Assembly (NCBI RefSeq): GCF_000382185.1
Contig: NZ_KB907784.1
Span: 3,302,633 to 3,366,632 of the forward strand
Reading direction: 5' to 3'
Source: Bordetella sp. FB-8
GTDB lineage: Bacteria; Pseudomonadota; Gammaproteobacteria; Burkholderiales; Burkholderiaceae_B
DNA: 64,000 nucleotides
Shown: positions 20,963 to 28,957 of the stretch, one piece after another
Layout of the letters: each line of letters begins with the position of its first letter
Position numbering within the stretch: position 1 is the stretch's first letter
The notes under the pieces: generated by a model
The model's input: only the letters and a program-made list of their open reading frames with translations
What the model was told of the DNA's origin: nothing
Database searches by the model: none
Program-made: the position numbers and the translations under genes

Positions 20963-21904
20963 CTATAAGAAATTCTTATCAGGGTTTTGCCTGATGTGTA
21001 TGGCCTGGTATTTCACGTCTTCTTCGCGCGCGATGCGCTGCGCCACCTCGGCCACCGTGCGCGCAACGTGACTGTCGGGCCGCTGCATCCAGCAGGCGGC
21101 GTAACGCAGCGGCGGCAAAGGCGGGGCCTTGACATCGAGCAGACGCAACTCGCCGCGCTCGATCTCCTTGGCAAGAAATACGGTGGCCAGCACGCCGGGG
21201 CCGACGCCGTCCTGCGCCATGCGCACGATGACGCTTACGGCCGAACTGCCGTACATGCGCGGGCGCTCGATGCCGGCCTTGAGCATCAACTCTCGTACCA
21301 TGCGGTAGGGATCGGTCGTCGACGAATAGGTGATGACGGGCCACTGCGACAGCCGCTGCAGCGTCACCGGTTGGCGTCCCACCTTGAGCGCCGGACCCGC
21401 AATCCAGTGCAGCGGATACTGGCACAGATGCAGGCTTTCGATACGCGAGTCGTCCATGGTCTCAAGCAGAAAAGCCAGGTCTATCTGATGCGCGACGAGC
21501 TGGGCCTTGAGCGAGGTCGTGGTGTCGACCTGGATCTCTACCATCAGCGCCGGATAGGCATCGGAAAGCCGCTCCATCAGGCGTGGCAGCCAAGTATGCA
21601 CAATGGTTTCGGAAACCCCCAGGCGCAGGGTGCCCCCCATGATCTTGCGCGCCCGCGCCGCGACCTGCATGTCCTGGCGCATCTGCAGCATGCGTTCGGC
21701 ATGCGAAAGCAATTCGCTGCCCTTGGGCGTGAGCGTGATGCCGCGGGTATTGCGCTCGAACAGACGCACCCCCAGATCCGATTCAAGCAAGGCGATACGC
21801 TGCGAAATGGCGGGCTGCGTAGCATTGAGCTTTTCCGCCGCCGCGCGAAAGCCGCCCAGCGTGGCCACCCAGAAAAAAGTCTCTATATTGCGCAGGTCGA
21901 TCAT
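20963..21904 (-). CDS. LysR-family transcriptional regulator
   Basis: A 313-residue regulator. The helix-turn-helix is at about 1-60 (MIDLRNIETFFWVATLGGF, AAAEKLNATQPAISQRI, LFERNTRGITLTPKG) and the effector domain follows. ATG 21904 is chosen as the standard family start; the frame is open further upstream without a good ribosome site. It lies 99 bases upstream of the DUF1445 gene on the same strand, so it is the likely regulator of the 5-oxoproline operon. LysR genes are more often divergent from their targets. Confidence 0.9.
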   Translation of the reverse strand: MIDLRNIETFFWVATLGGFRAAAEKLNATQPAISQRIALLESDLGVRLFERNTRGITLTPKGSELLSHAERMLQMRQDMQVAARARKIMGGTLRLGVSETIVHTWLPRLMERLSDAYPALMVEIQVDTTTSLKAQLVAHQIDLAFLLETMDDSRIESLHLCQYPLHWIAGPALKVGRQPVTLQRLSQWPVITYSSTTDPYRMVRELMLKAGIERPRMYGSSAVSVIVRMAQDGVGPGVLATVFLAKEIERGELRLLDVKAPPLPPLRYAACWMQRPDSHVARTVAEVAQRIAREEDVKYQAIHIRQNPDKNFL

Positions 21905-21933
21905 GGCGAAGTCATGCGAAAGGGTCCTCGTGG

Positions 21934-22620
21934 TCAGGCTCGAGCCGCCGTCGCGGCGATTTTGCCTGCGTGCAGGACGATTTGTTGCTCGCAACGCGCC
22001 GCCAGTTGCGTATCGTGCGTCACAAGCACCAGGGTCGTGCCCTGCTCCTTGTGCATGGAAAACATCAGGTCGATGATTTTCTCTGCGCTGGCGGCATCCA
22101 GGCTGCCTGTGGGTTCGTCCGCAAAAAGCAGGCTGGGCTGCACGACGAAGGCGCGGGCCAGCGAGACGCGCTGTTGTTCACCGCCGGAGAGCGTGCGCGG
22201 ATAGTGATGCAAGCGCGCCCCCAGGCCCACGCGCTCGAGCATGGCCCGCGCGGCCTCGGTGGCGGGCTTGCCGGCCAGTTCCAGCGGCAGCATCACGTTC
22301 TCCTGCGCGGTCAAGTTGGGCAGCAACTGAAAAGACTGGAACACGAAGCCCACGCGCGCGGCCCGCAAGCGTGCCCGGGCGTCCTCATCCAGCGAGAAAA
22401 GATTCTGGCCGGCCAGCATCACACTGCCTTGGCTCGGCACGTCCAGACCGGCAAGCAGGCCCAACAGTGTCGACTTGCCCGAGCCGGAGTTGCCTGTGAT
22501 GGCGAGCGCGCTACCAGACTGCACCGTGAATTCGATACCATCGAGTATGGTCAGTTCGCCGCCGGCATCGGCCACGCGCTTGCCCAGTCCCTTAACCTCG
22601 ATCGAATTGCTGCTATCCAT
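21934..22620 (-). CDS. ABC transporter ATPase (YbbA/LolD-like)
   Basis: MacB/LolD-type ATPase of 228 residues. Walker A is GNSGSGKST, the Q-loop is in FQSFQLLPNLTAQENV, the signature is LSGGEQQRVSLARA and Walker B is LLFADEPTGSLD. In E. coli the homologue ybbA is divergent from tesA and followed by the permease ybbP. Here tesA is divergent but the next gene is a LysR regulator, so the permease partner is absent from this locus. The ATG at 22620 is the only sensible start and overlaps the tesA start codon. Confidence 0.9.
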   Translation of the reverse strand: MDSSNSIEVKGLGKRVADAGGELTILDGIEFTVQSGSALAITGNSGSGKSTLLGLLAGLDVPSQGSVMLAGQNLFSLDEDARARLRAARVGFVFQSFQLLPNLTAQENVMLPLELAGKPATEAARAMLERVGLGARLHHYPRTLSGGEQQRVSLARAFVVQPSLLFADEPTGSLDAASAEKIIDLMFSMHKEQGTTLVLVTHDTQLAARCEQQIVLHAGKIAATAARA

Positions 22621-23302
22621 GCGTCCGCCGATTCCTACGCTATCTCGCCTTGCAAGACTCGCCCTTTGCGCCCTGCCTCTTCTGGCTGCCTTGTGGCTGC
22701 CGATCCCGGCCTGGGCAGCCGATCCAGCCACGGCCACGGCTGCGGCTGCAAAGACCGTGCTCGTGGTGGGCGACAGCCTGTCCGCCGAATACGGCATCGC
22801 GCGCGGGACGGGCTGGGTGCCGCTGCTGGGTGCCAGATTGACCCAACGATACCCCAATTACCACCTTGTCAACGCCAGCATCAGCGGCGACACCACCCGC
22901 GGCGGGCTTGCGCGCCTGCCCGCCCTCCTGGTTCGGGACAAGCCGGCCGTCGTCGTTCTGGAATTGGGCGCCAACGACGCCTTGCGCGGACTGTCGCTGG
23001 ACGCCACCGAACAGAACCTGCGCGCCATGACGCGGCGCTGCAGGCAGGCAGGCGCCCGCGTGCTGATCGTCGGCATGCAGATTCCGCCCAATTATGGCCG
23101 CGACTACGCGCAGCGTTTTATGCACGTGTTCCCCGATGTGGCAAGCAGCGAGCATGCCGCGCTGGTGCCCTTCCTGCTGGAGGGCATCGCGGCCGACCGC
23201 GACCTGTTCCAGGCCGACGGACTGCACCCCGTAGCGAGCGCACAGCCGCGCTTGATGAAGAACGTGTGGAAGGCGCTCGAACCCTTGCTCCAGGCGCCCT
23301 GA
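22619..23302 (+). CDS. tesA: Periplasmic multifunctional esterase / lysophospholipase L1 (TesA)
   Basis: SGNH-family hydrolase of 227 residues acting on thioesters, aryl esters and lysophospholipids. A signal peptide occupies about 1-33 (hydrophobic ALCALPLLAALWLPIPAWA). Block I is VVGDSLSAEYGI with the nucleophile Ser, the block II glycine is in SGDTTRGG, block III is ELGANDALRG, and block V is DGLHP with the catalytic Asp/His. ATG 22619 shares two bases with the start codon of the opposite-strand ATPase gene. A GC-rich terminator stem follows the stop. Confidence 0.94.
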   Translation: MRPPIPTLSRLARLALCALPLLAALWLPIPAWAADPATATAAAAKTVLVVGDSLSAEYGIARGTGWVPLLGARLTQRYPNYHLVNASISGDTTRGGLARLPALLVRDKPAVVVLELGANDALRGLSLDATEQNLRAMTRRCRQAGARVLIVGMQIPPNYGRDYAQRFMHVFPDVASSEHAALVPFLLEGIAADRDLFQADGLHPVASAQPRLMKNVWKALEPLLQAP

Positions 23303-23304
23303 CA

Positions 23305-23337
23305 CGCAGCCTGCGGATCCGGACCCCGCAGGCTGCG
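23305..23337. terminator. Stem-loop between tesA and convergent SBP gene
   Basis: A perfect 12-bp stem, CGCAGCCTGCGG (23305-23316) with CCGCAGGCTGCG (23326-23337), begins two bases after the tesA stop. There is no clear T run, so it may terminate weakly in both directions. Confidence 0.6.
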
Positions 23338-23353
23338 CGCCCTTGCGCGCAGA

Positions 23354-24409
23354 TCAGCGTTCGATCTCGCGGTTCCAGCGCTTGTCCCAACCGGCGCGAT
23401 CGGCATTGATCGCATCCCAATCCAGCACAACGGCCTTGTTAAGCACCGCTTTCATCCGATTCTGCTGCTCGGCCGCGGCTCCCGTGAGCTGGGTATCCGG
23501 ATTGACCGGATTGAACGAGCCGTTGTCCATTGCCAAGGCCTGCGCCTGCGGGCTGACCAGATAGGCCGCCAGCTTTTGCGCCAGGGCATCGTCGGGATTG
23601 CCGGCCAGCACGCACTGCGCGGTCATCAAGACCACGGCGCCTTCCTTGGGCGCGACAAAGCCGATGGGAATGCCTTTGGACTTCATCAATTCGGTCTGGG
23701 TGAAGGTATAGGGAAAGATCGCGGCGTCTCCTTCCTGCATCATCTCGATGACCTTGGACGAATTGGGGATGTACTCGGTCACATTCGGGCCTACGGTGGT
23801 CGGCCAGGACTTGAAGCCGGGTTCGACATTCTTCTCCGAGCCGCCCTTGATGCGGTTGAACATCAGGAACGCATCAAGTCCGAAGGAGGAACTGGGCATG
23901 GACTCCACCACCACCTTGCCTTTGTACTTGGGATTGGCCAGATCAGCCCAGGACGTGGGCGGCGCCCAGCCCTTGTCGGCGAAGATCTTGGTGCTATAGG
24001 ACAGGCCCGTCAGCCCCATCGACAGGCCGACCGCATAGTCGTCCTTCATGTGAGCGATCGCGGGCACCTGCGAAAGCGAGCTCGAGGGCTGGAGCTTTTC
24101 GCACAGCCCCATCTTGATCGCGCGATACATGACGCCGTCATCCAGCGTCATGATATGCATCTGAGCATGCCCCTTGGTCGCCTGAGCTTTGGCCAGGATG
24201 TCGGTGGAGGTGCCCGGCACCACGACCACCTTGACATTATTTGCCTTCTCGAATGGAGGGAACACGAACTGCGTGTAGACGCGTTCCATATTGCCGCCGT
24301 TCATACCGATGTAAAGCGTTTTGGTTTGGGCGTGTGCGCAACTCGCCCCGAGCAGCAAGGCGCCTACCGTCAAAGCCGTGAGTGAGAACTTCGCGTGATG
24401 CTTGGACAT
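23354..24409 (-). CDS. Extracellular solute-binding protein (PotD/polyamine-opine type)
   Basis: Type II periplasmic binding protein of 351 residues with signal peptide (about 1-27, LLLGASCAHA). The mature part has the PotD/F-like pattern: TKTLYIGMNGGNMERVY, the hinge stretch YAVGLSMGLTGLSYS, and WADLANPKYKGKVVVES. It is the last gene of the minus-strand operon with a PotABC-like transporter and a three-subunit oxidoreductase, so it delivers the substrate that the enzyme oxidises. The likely cargo is an amine, opine or amino-acid derivative (inference). Confidence 0.9.
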   Translation of the reverse strand: MSKHHAKFSLTALTVGALLLGASCAHAQTKTLYIGMNGGNMERVYTQFVFPPFEKANNVKVVVVPGTSTDILAKAQATKGHAQMHIMTLDDGVMYRAIKMGLCEKLQPSSSLSQVPAIAHMKDDYAVGLSMGLTGLSYSTKIFADKGWAPPTSWADLANPKYKGKVVVESMPSSSFGLDAFLMFNRIKGGSEKNVEPGFKSWPTTVGPNVTEYIPNSSKVIEMMQEGDAAIFPYTFTQTELMKSKGIPIGFVAPKEGAVVLMTAQCVLAGNPDDALAQKLAAYLVSPQAQALAMDNGSFNPVNPDTQLTGAAAEQQNRMKAVLNKAVVLDWDAINADRAGWDKRWNREIER

Positions 24410-24427
24410 CGTGATCTCCTTTGTGGG

Positions 24428-25561
24428 TCAAACCTGGGCTTGTAAAAAACGCTGGATGGAAAATGCTTCTATAGGCGTGCTGGTACGGCCTTCGGCAATC
24501 AGTTCGGCCATGACATCGCCCACGCCGGGACCCAGCTGGAATCCGGCGCCGGAAAAACCGAAAGCATGGAACAGGCCCGGGCGTTTCGCGCTCGCGCCCA
24601 GCACGGGGTTGTCGTCAGGCATCTCGGCCTCGGTGCCGCTCCAGGTGCGGATGACATGCGCCGTCCTCAGTTGCGGCAGCAGCTCTGCCAGCTGGGGCAA
24701 CTGATCCAGGATGCCCGAGCGGGGCGAGCGCGCGCGCTCGCCGTCCTGCAGGTAGCCGCGCCCGCCGCCAAATACCACGTTGCCGCGCCGCACCTGGCGG
24801 CAATAAATGCCGCCACCTTCCACGCCCAGGCTCCAGGGCAGGAAGAACGGCAAGGGTTCGGTCACGCCCATGGCGGGCGGCACGACGCGCAGGGGCACGG
24901 ACTCGCCCCACAGCGCGGCAAACGGACCAGCCCAGGCGCCGGCGCAATTGAGCAGCATGCAAGCCTTGATTTTCAACTCCCGGTCGGGCTGGCGCGCCTG
25001 CACGACAAATCGGGCGCCGTCGTGTTCCACCGCCAGAACCGGCGCGCGTTCGCGCACGTCGGCGCCCGCGGCCTGCGCAGCCCGGGCGAAGGCAGGCGAA
25101 AGCAGGCGCGGATTGGCCTGGCCGTCCTCGGGGCAAAGCGAGCCGCCTACGAGGCGTTCGCCTCCCATCGGGAAATATTTGCGCAACGCCTCCCGGCCTT
25201 CGATCAGCTGCAGTTGCAGGCCATATTCACCGGCTATTTCGGCATAGCGGACCAGTGATTGCATGTCGTCCGCGCTGCGCGCAATCTTGAAGTGGCCGCT
25301 GCGTTCATATTCAGCCTCGGTGCCGATCAGCTCGGCCAGCCTGCCCCATAGTTGATGCGAGCGCTGTGCCAGGGGCAGTTGCGCCAGCCCGCGTCCCTGC
25401 CGACGTACGCCGCCGAAATTGATGCCGCTCGACCGCGAACCGCACAGATCGCGTTCGAGCAGCGTCACCGTCAACCCGCGCTTGCGCAGGAATAGCGCCG
25501 CGGCGCTGCCCATGATGCCGCCGCCGATGATGGCCACGTCGCTGGCCAGTTGCTCAGCCAT
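24428..25561 (-). CDS. FAD-dependent amine oxidoreductase, catalytic subunit (DadA/HcnC/OoxB-like)
   Basis: A DAO-family flavoprotein of 377 residues. It has the dinucleotide-binding motif AIIGGGIMGSAAALFLRKRG at the N-terminus, LLNCAGAWAG, and the C-terminal FAD motif HAFGFSGAGFQLGPGVG. It oxidises a C-N bond of an amino acid, opine or amine and passes electrons to the B and A subunits encoded just upstream. Its start overlaps the B-subunit gene by eight bases. Homologous trimers are hydrogen cyanide synthase, opine oxidase and D-hydroxyproline dehydrogenase; the substrate cannot be decided here. Confidence 0.88.
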   Translation of the reverse strand: MAEQLASDVAIIGGGIMGSAAALFLRKRGLTVTLLERDLCGSRSSGINFGGVRRQGRGLAQLPLAQRSHQLWGRLAELIGTEAEYERSGHFKIARSADDMQSLVRYAEIAGEYGLQLQLIEGREALRKYFPMGGERLVGGSLCPEDGQANPRLLSPAFARAAQAAGADVRERAPVLAVEHDGARFVVQARQPDRELKIKACMLLNCAGAWAGPFAALWGESVPLRVVPPAMGVTEPLPFFLPWSLGVEGGGIYCRQVRRGNVVFGGGRGYLQDGERARSPRSGILDQLPQLAELLPQLRTAHVIRTWSGTEAEMPDDNPVLGASAKRPGLFHAFGFSGAGFQLGPGVGDVMAELIAEGRTSTPIEAFSIQRFLQAQV

Positions 25562-26978
25562 GAGCCGCCTCCCGCACCGCGAGGTCCAGCGGCAGCGGCT
25601 TGACAGGCGCTTGACCGCGCAGCCGCCCCACCTGCGATACCGGCACGGACTGGGCCTGCGCCAAGATCTCCGCCGCCGCCGAGCCGCACATGCGGCCCTG
25701 GCAGCGGCCCATGCCCACCCGGCACAAAGCCTTCAGGCGATTGAGCTCGCGAGCGCCGCAATCGGCCGCGGCGCGGCGCAGTGTGCCGGCCGTGACGTTC
25801 TCGCAGCGACATATCACTAGATCATCTGGGGCGTGCGCGGCCCAGTCCTCGGGAAACGGAAAGGCGACTTCCAGCGCATGCCGGAATCGCTCAATTTTGC
25901 GCAAGCGCCGGCGCAGCAGAGATGCGCGAGCAGGGTCGATGCCGATGCGCCGGTCCTGCAGCAACGCCAGCGCCGCCAGTTCGCCCGACACTTCGGCCGC
26001 ATCGGCGCCCATGATGCCGGCGCCGTCCCCGGCCAGGTACACGCCGGGCGCCGAGGCGCGCCGCATATCGTCGATGCGGGGGACATGGCAGCGGTGCAAA
26101 GGCGAAAACTCGAACTCGCAATCCAGCAGGTCAGCCAGTTGCGTCTCGGGCCGAAGGGCATGGCCCAGGCCCAGGGCCGTGCACGCGGTGCGCCGCTCTC
26201 GGCCCGCGCGGTCCTGCCATACCACTTGCGCCAGCGCGCCCTGGCCTTCGGCGCGCAGCAAACGCACACCGTGGTGCATGGGTATGCCGCGCAGCGTGAG
26301 CGAGGCGACCAGCGCCATGCCCTTGGCCGCGACCGCGGGCTGGCCCGACATGGCCAGGATAGCCTTGTAGCGCTGCGACGCGGGCGCGGTATCCAACACG
26401 GCGACCACCTTCGCGCCGGCCTTGGCATATTGGCAGGCCACCAGATATAGCAGGGGTCCGGTGCCGGCGAAGACGACTGCATCGCCGATGGCGCAGCCCT
26501 GGTATTTGAGCGCTACCTGGGACCCGCCCAAGGTGTAGACACCCGGCAGCGTCCAGCCTGGAATGGGCAGCACGCGGTCGGTGGCGCCGGTGGCCACGAT
26601 CACATCGCGCCAGGCCAGGGTGCTCGCCTCGCGCGTGGGCACGCCCAGCAAGTCCAGACAATCGGGTTGGGCGTTCCAGACCAGTGTCTGAGGGCGGTAG
26701 TCCAGGCACGGGCGCAGGCGGTCGAACGTGGCGTGCAGGTCACGCGCACGGCCGGCCTCGGTGCCATACAGGGCTTTGGCGTCGCGCGCGAAGCCGTCGG
26801 GCTGGCGACGGTATACCTGGCCGCCGGACCGCGGCGCCTCGTCCACGACGATGGGCGCCAGACCGTGTGCCAGCAAGGTCGCGGCGGCACGCACGCCGGC
26901 AGGTCCGGCGCCCACGATGACGGGCGGCAGATCGTCCCGGGTCTGGCGCTGCAGCGTGAAATCGGACGGCGCCATCAT
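25554..26978 (-). CDS. FAD/NAD(P)-binding oxidoreductase subunit with BFD-like [2Fe-2S] domain (HcnB/OoxA-like)
   Basis: A 474-residue electron-transfer subunit. Pyridine-nucleotide-disulphide-type FAD motif VIVGAGPAGVRAAATLLAHG near residue 20, ATGATDRVLPIPGWTLPGVY, and the second FAD motif GVYLAGDGAGIMGADAA. The C-terminal Cys cluster (CRCENVT, then LKALCRVGMGRCQGRMC) is a BFD-like iron-sulphur site. The start ATG 26978 overlaps the stop of the small ferredoxin-like gene (ATGA). This matches HcnB, OoxA and the LhpBEF equivalents. Confidence 0.88.
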   Translation of the reverse strand: MMAPSDFTLQRQTRDDLPPVIVGAGPAGVRAAATLLAHGLAPIVVDEAPRSGGQVYRRQPDGFARDAKALYGTEAGRARDLHATFDRLRPCLDYRPQTLVWNAQPDCLDLLGVPTREASTLAWRDVIVATGATDRVLPIPGWTLPGVYTLGGSQVALKYQGCAIGDAVVFAGTGPLLYLVACQYAKAGAKVVAVLDTAPASQRYKAILAMSGQPAVAAKGMALVASLTLRGIPMHHGVRLLRAEGQGALAQVVWQDRAGRERRTACTALGLGHALRPETQLADLLDCEFEFSPLHRCHVPRIDDMRRASAPGVYLAGDGAGIMGADAAEVSGELAALALLQDRRIGIDPARASLLRRRLRKIERFRHALEVAFPFPEDWAAHAPDDLVICRCENVTAGTLRRAAADCGARELNRLKALCRVGMGRCQGRMCGSAAAEILAQAQSVPVSQVGRLRGQAPVKPLPLDLAVREAAHG

Positions 26979-27280
26979 GTCTGCCCTTGCAGAGTGCGGA
27001 TCCGCATGCCCGGCTCGATCATGGTCTGACAGGCGCGCAGCGAGCGGCCGTCGGCCAATCGCACCCAGCAATCCTGACAGGCGCCCATCATGCAGAAGCC
27101 GGCGCGCGGCTGTCCGCTGAATTCGTTGACGCGCAACTGGCGCGACTGCGTGAGCACGGCGGTCAGCACCGTATCGCCCGCCAGAGCGCTGGCGGGCCGG
27201 CCGTCGAGTTCGAAAGCCACGGCGAGACGATCGCGTTCCTTAAGGCGAACCAGCTGGGCGCGGGGAAGTTCCATAGTCAT
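26975..27280 (-). CDS. Small [2Fe-2S] ferredoxin-like subunit (HcnA/LhpF-like)
   Basis: A 101-residue plant-type ferredoxin fold. Its cysteine pattern is C-x4-C-x2-C (CMMGACQDC) with a fourth Cys in RACQT. HcnA and its homologues are about 100 residues and come first in the gene trio, exactly as here. ATG 27280 has AGGA about eight bases upstream; ATG 27274 is the alternative. It shares an ATGA junction with the next subunit, so the three subunits are translationally coupled. Confidence 0.88.
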   Translation of the reverse strand: MTMELPRAQLVRLKERDRLAVAFELDGRPASALAGDTVLTAVLTQSRQLRVNEFSGQPRAGFCMMGACQDCWVRLADGRSLRACQTMIEPGMRIRTLQGQT

Positions 27281-27293
27281 CGCAGATATCCTG

Positions 27294-28088
27294 TCAATGC
27301 TTGCCGACCAAGACCCGATCCAGGCCGTACACCTTGTCCAGCAGCAGCATCAATCCCAGCGTGAGAAAGACGATCAGCGCGGAAACGGCGGCCATCATCG
27401 GATCCAGCGACTCGGTCGCGTACATATACATGCGTACAGGCAGCGTCACCGTCGCGGGCGACACCACGAAGATCGACATGGTCAGTTCATCGAAACTGTT
27501 GATGAAGGCCAGCAGCCAGCCTCCGGTGATGCCCGCCAGGATCATCGGCAGCGTCATGCGCAGGAACACCGTAGCGCTGCTCGCACCCAGCGAATAGGCC
27601 GCCTGCTCCGCCGTGCGGTCATAGCCGACCAGCGCCGCCATGATCAGCCGCAGGGTATAGGGCGTAACCACGAGCGTGTGGGCCAAGACCAGCCAGGTGA
27701 AACTGCCCTGCTCGCCTATCACGGCCAACATATGCAGCAGCGCCACGCCCAGCACCAGCTGCGGAATGATCAAGGGCGACAGGAACACGCCTTGCAGGAA
27801 ATTGCGCCCCGGTATCTCGCAGCGGACGATGGCCATGGCCGCGGGCACAGCCAGCGCGGTCGAAATGGTGGCCGACGCGACGCCCAACCACAGGCTGGTC
27901 CAGAACGACTGCACGAATTGCTGCGAGTTCAGCAGTTGCTCGAACCAGCGCAGCGAAAAATGGTGCGTGGGAATCTGCAAGGTTTCGGCCGGCGTAAAGG
28001 CAACCAGGCAAACGACCACCAGCGGCGCCAGCATGAAAATGATGACCAGGGCGTTGAAGGCCAAGGCGATCGGTCCGTTTCTTTGCAT
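27294..28088 (-). CDS. ABC transporter permease (PotC-like)
   Basis: Six-helix binding-protein-dependent permease of 264 residues. The N-terminus is MQRNGPIALAFNALVIIFML. The coupling EAA-type loop is YDRTAEQAAYSLGASSATVF. It follows PotB-like permease by 11 bases and precedes the ferredoxin-like gene by 13. ATG 28088 is the start, although the frame is open for longer upstream as a shadow of the other permease gene. Confidence 0.92.
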   Translation of the reverse strand: MQRNGPIALAFNALVIIFMLAPLVVVCLVAFTPAETLQIPTHHFSLRWFEQLLNSQQFVQSFWTSLWLGVASATISTALAVPAAMAIVRCEIPGRNFLQGVFLSPLIIPQLVLGVALLHMLAVIGEQGSFTWLVLAHTLVVTPYTLRLIMAALVGYDRTAEQAAYSLGASSATVFLRMTLPMILAGITGGWLLAFINSFDELTMSIFVVSPATVTLPVRMYMYATESLDPMMAAVSALIVFLTLGLMLLLDKVYGLDRVLVGKH

Positions 28089-28099
28089 GACCGCGCTCC

Positions 28100-28957
28100 T
28101 TATCCCAGGATCTTCTTGTAGCGGCTTTCGATCATTCGGCTCCAGCCCAGCATGATGATCAGATTGGCGGCCAGCAGAATGAAGGCGATCGCCGCACCCA
28201 GCGGCCAATTCAACTCTGTCAGGTACTGGTCGTAGACCAGCGTGGCGACCATCTTGACTCGGCGCCCGCCCAGCAGCCCCGGAATGACGAAAGAGCTTGC
28301 GGACAGGCCGAACACGATCAGGCTGCCGGAAAGAATGCCCGGCATGATCTGCGGCAGCACGACGCGACGCAGGGTGGTGAAGTGCGAAGCCGACAGCGAC
28401 AGCGATGCGTTCTCCACCCAGGGATCGAGCTTTTGCAGCGACGTCCAGACCGGGATCACCATGAAGGGCATCATCACATGCACCAGCGCGATCACGATGG
28501 CTGTCTCGTTGTAAAGCAGTTTGACCCTGCCCACGCCAAGGAACCTCAGCGCGTTGTTGATCAGGCCGTCGGGGCTGAGCAGCATGCTCCAGCCGAAAGC
28601 GCGCACGACCACCGAAACGAGCAGCGGAGCCAATATGACCAGCAGAAATATGGACCGCCAGGGCTTGCGCATGCGGCTCAGGATGTAGGCCTCGGGTGCG
28701 CCGACCAGGATGCAGATGAGGGTCACGATGACCGACAGGCGTATCGTGCGCCAGAAGATGCCGTAGTAGTACGGGTCCTGGATGACGTGCAGGTAATGGA
28801 CCAGCGTGAAAGTGCCCGGAATCGTTCCCTTGTCCGGATCGAAGGCATTGAAGGACAGCGCCACCGTCATCGCCAGCGGCACCAGCATCAGTACGGTGAA
28901 CAAGAGCAGCGCCGGGGCGACCATGCCCCAGGGCGTCCAGACCGAGCGCGGCGTCAT
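28100..28957 (-). CDS. ABC transporter permease (PotB-like)
   Basis: Binding-protein-dependent permease of 285 residues. TM1 follows MTPRSVWTPWGMVAPALLLF. The coupling loop is LDPWVENASLSLSASHFTTL, then VVLPQIMPGILSG. Its start overlaps the ATPase stop (ATGA). It forms the membrane channel with the PotC-like protein. Confidence 0.92.
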   Translation of the reverse strand: MTPRSVWTPWGMVAPALLLFTVLMLVPLAMTVALSFNAFDPDKGTIPGTFTLVHYLHVIQDPYYYGIFWRTIRLSVIVTLICILVGAPEAYILSRMRKPWRSIFLLVILAPLLVSVVVRAFGWSMLLSPDGLINNALRFLGVGRVKLLYNETAIVIALVHVMMPFMVIPVWTSLQKLDPWVENASLSLSASHFTTLRRVVLPQIMPGILSGSLIVFGLSASSFVIPGLLGGRRVKMVATLVYDQYLTELNWPLGAAIAFILLAANLIIMLGWSRMIESRYKKILG

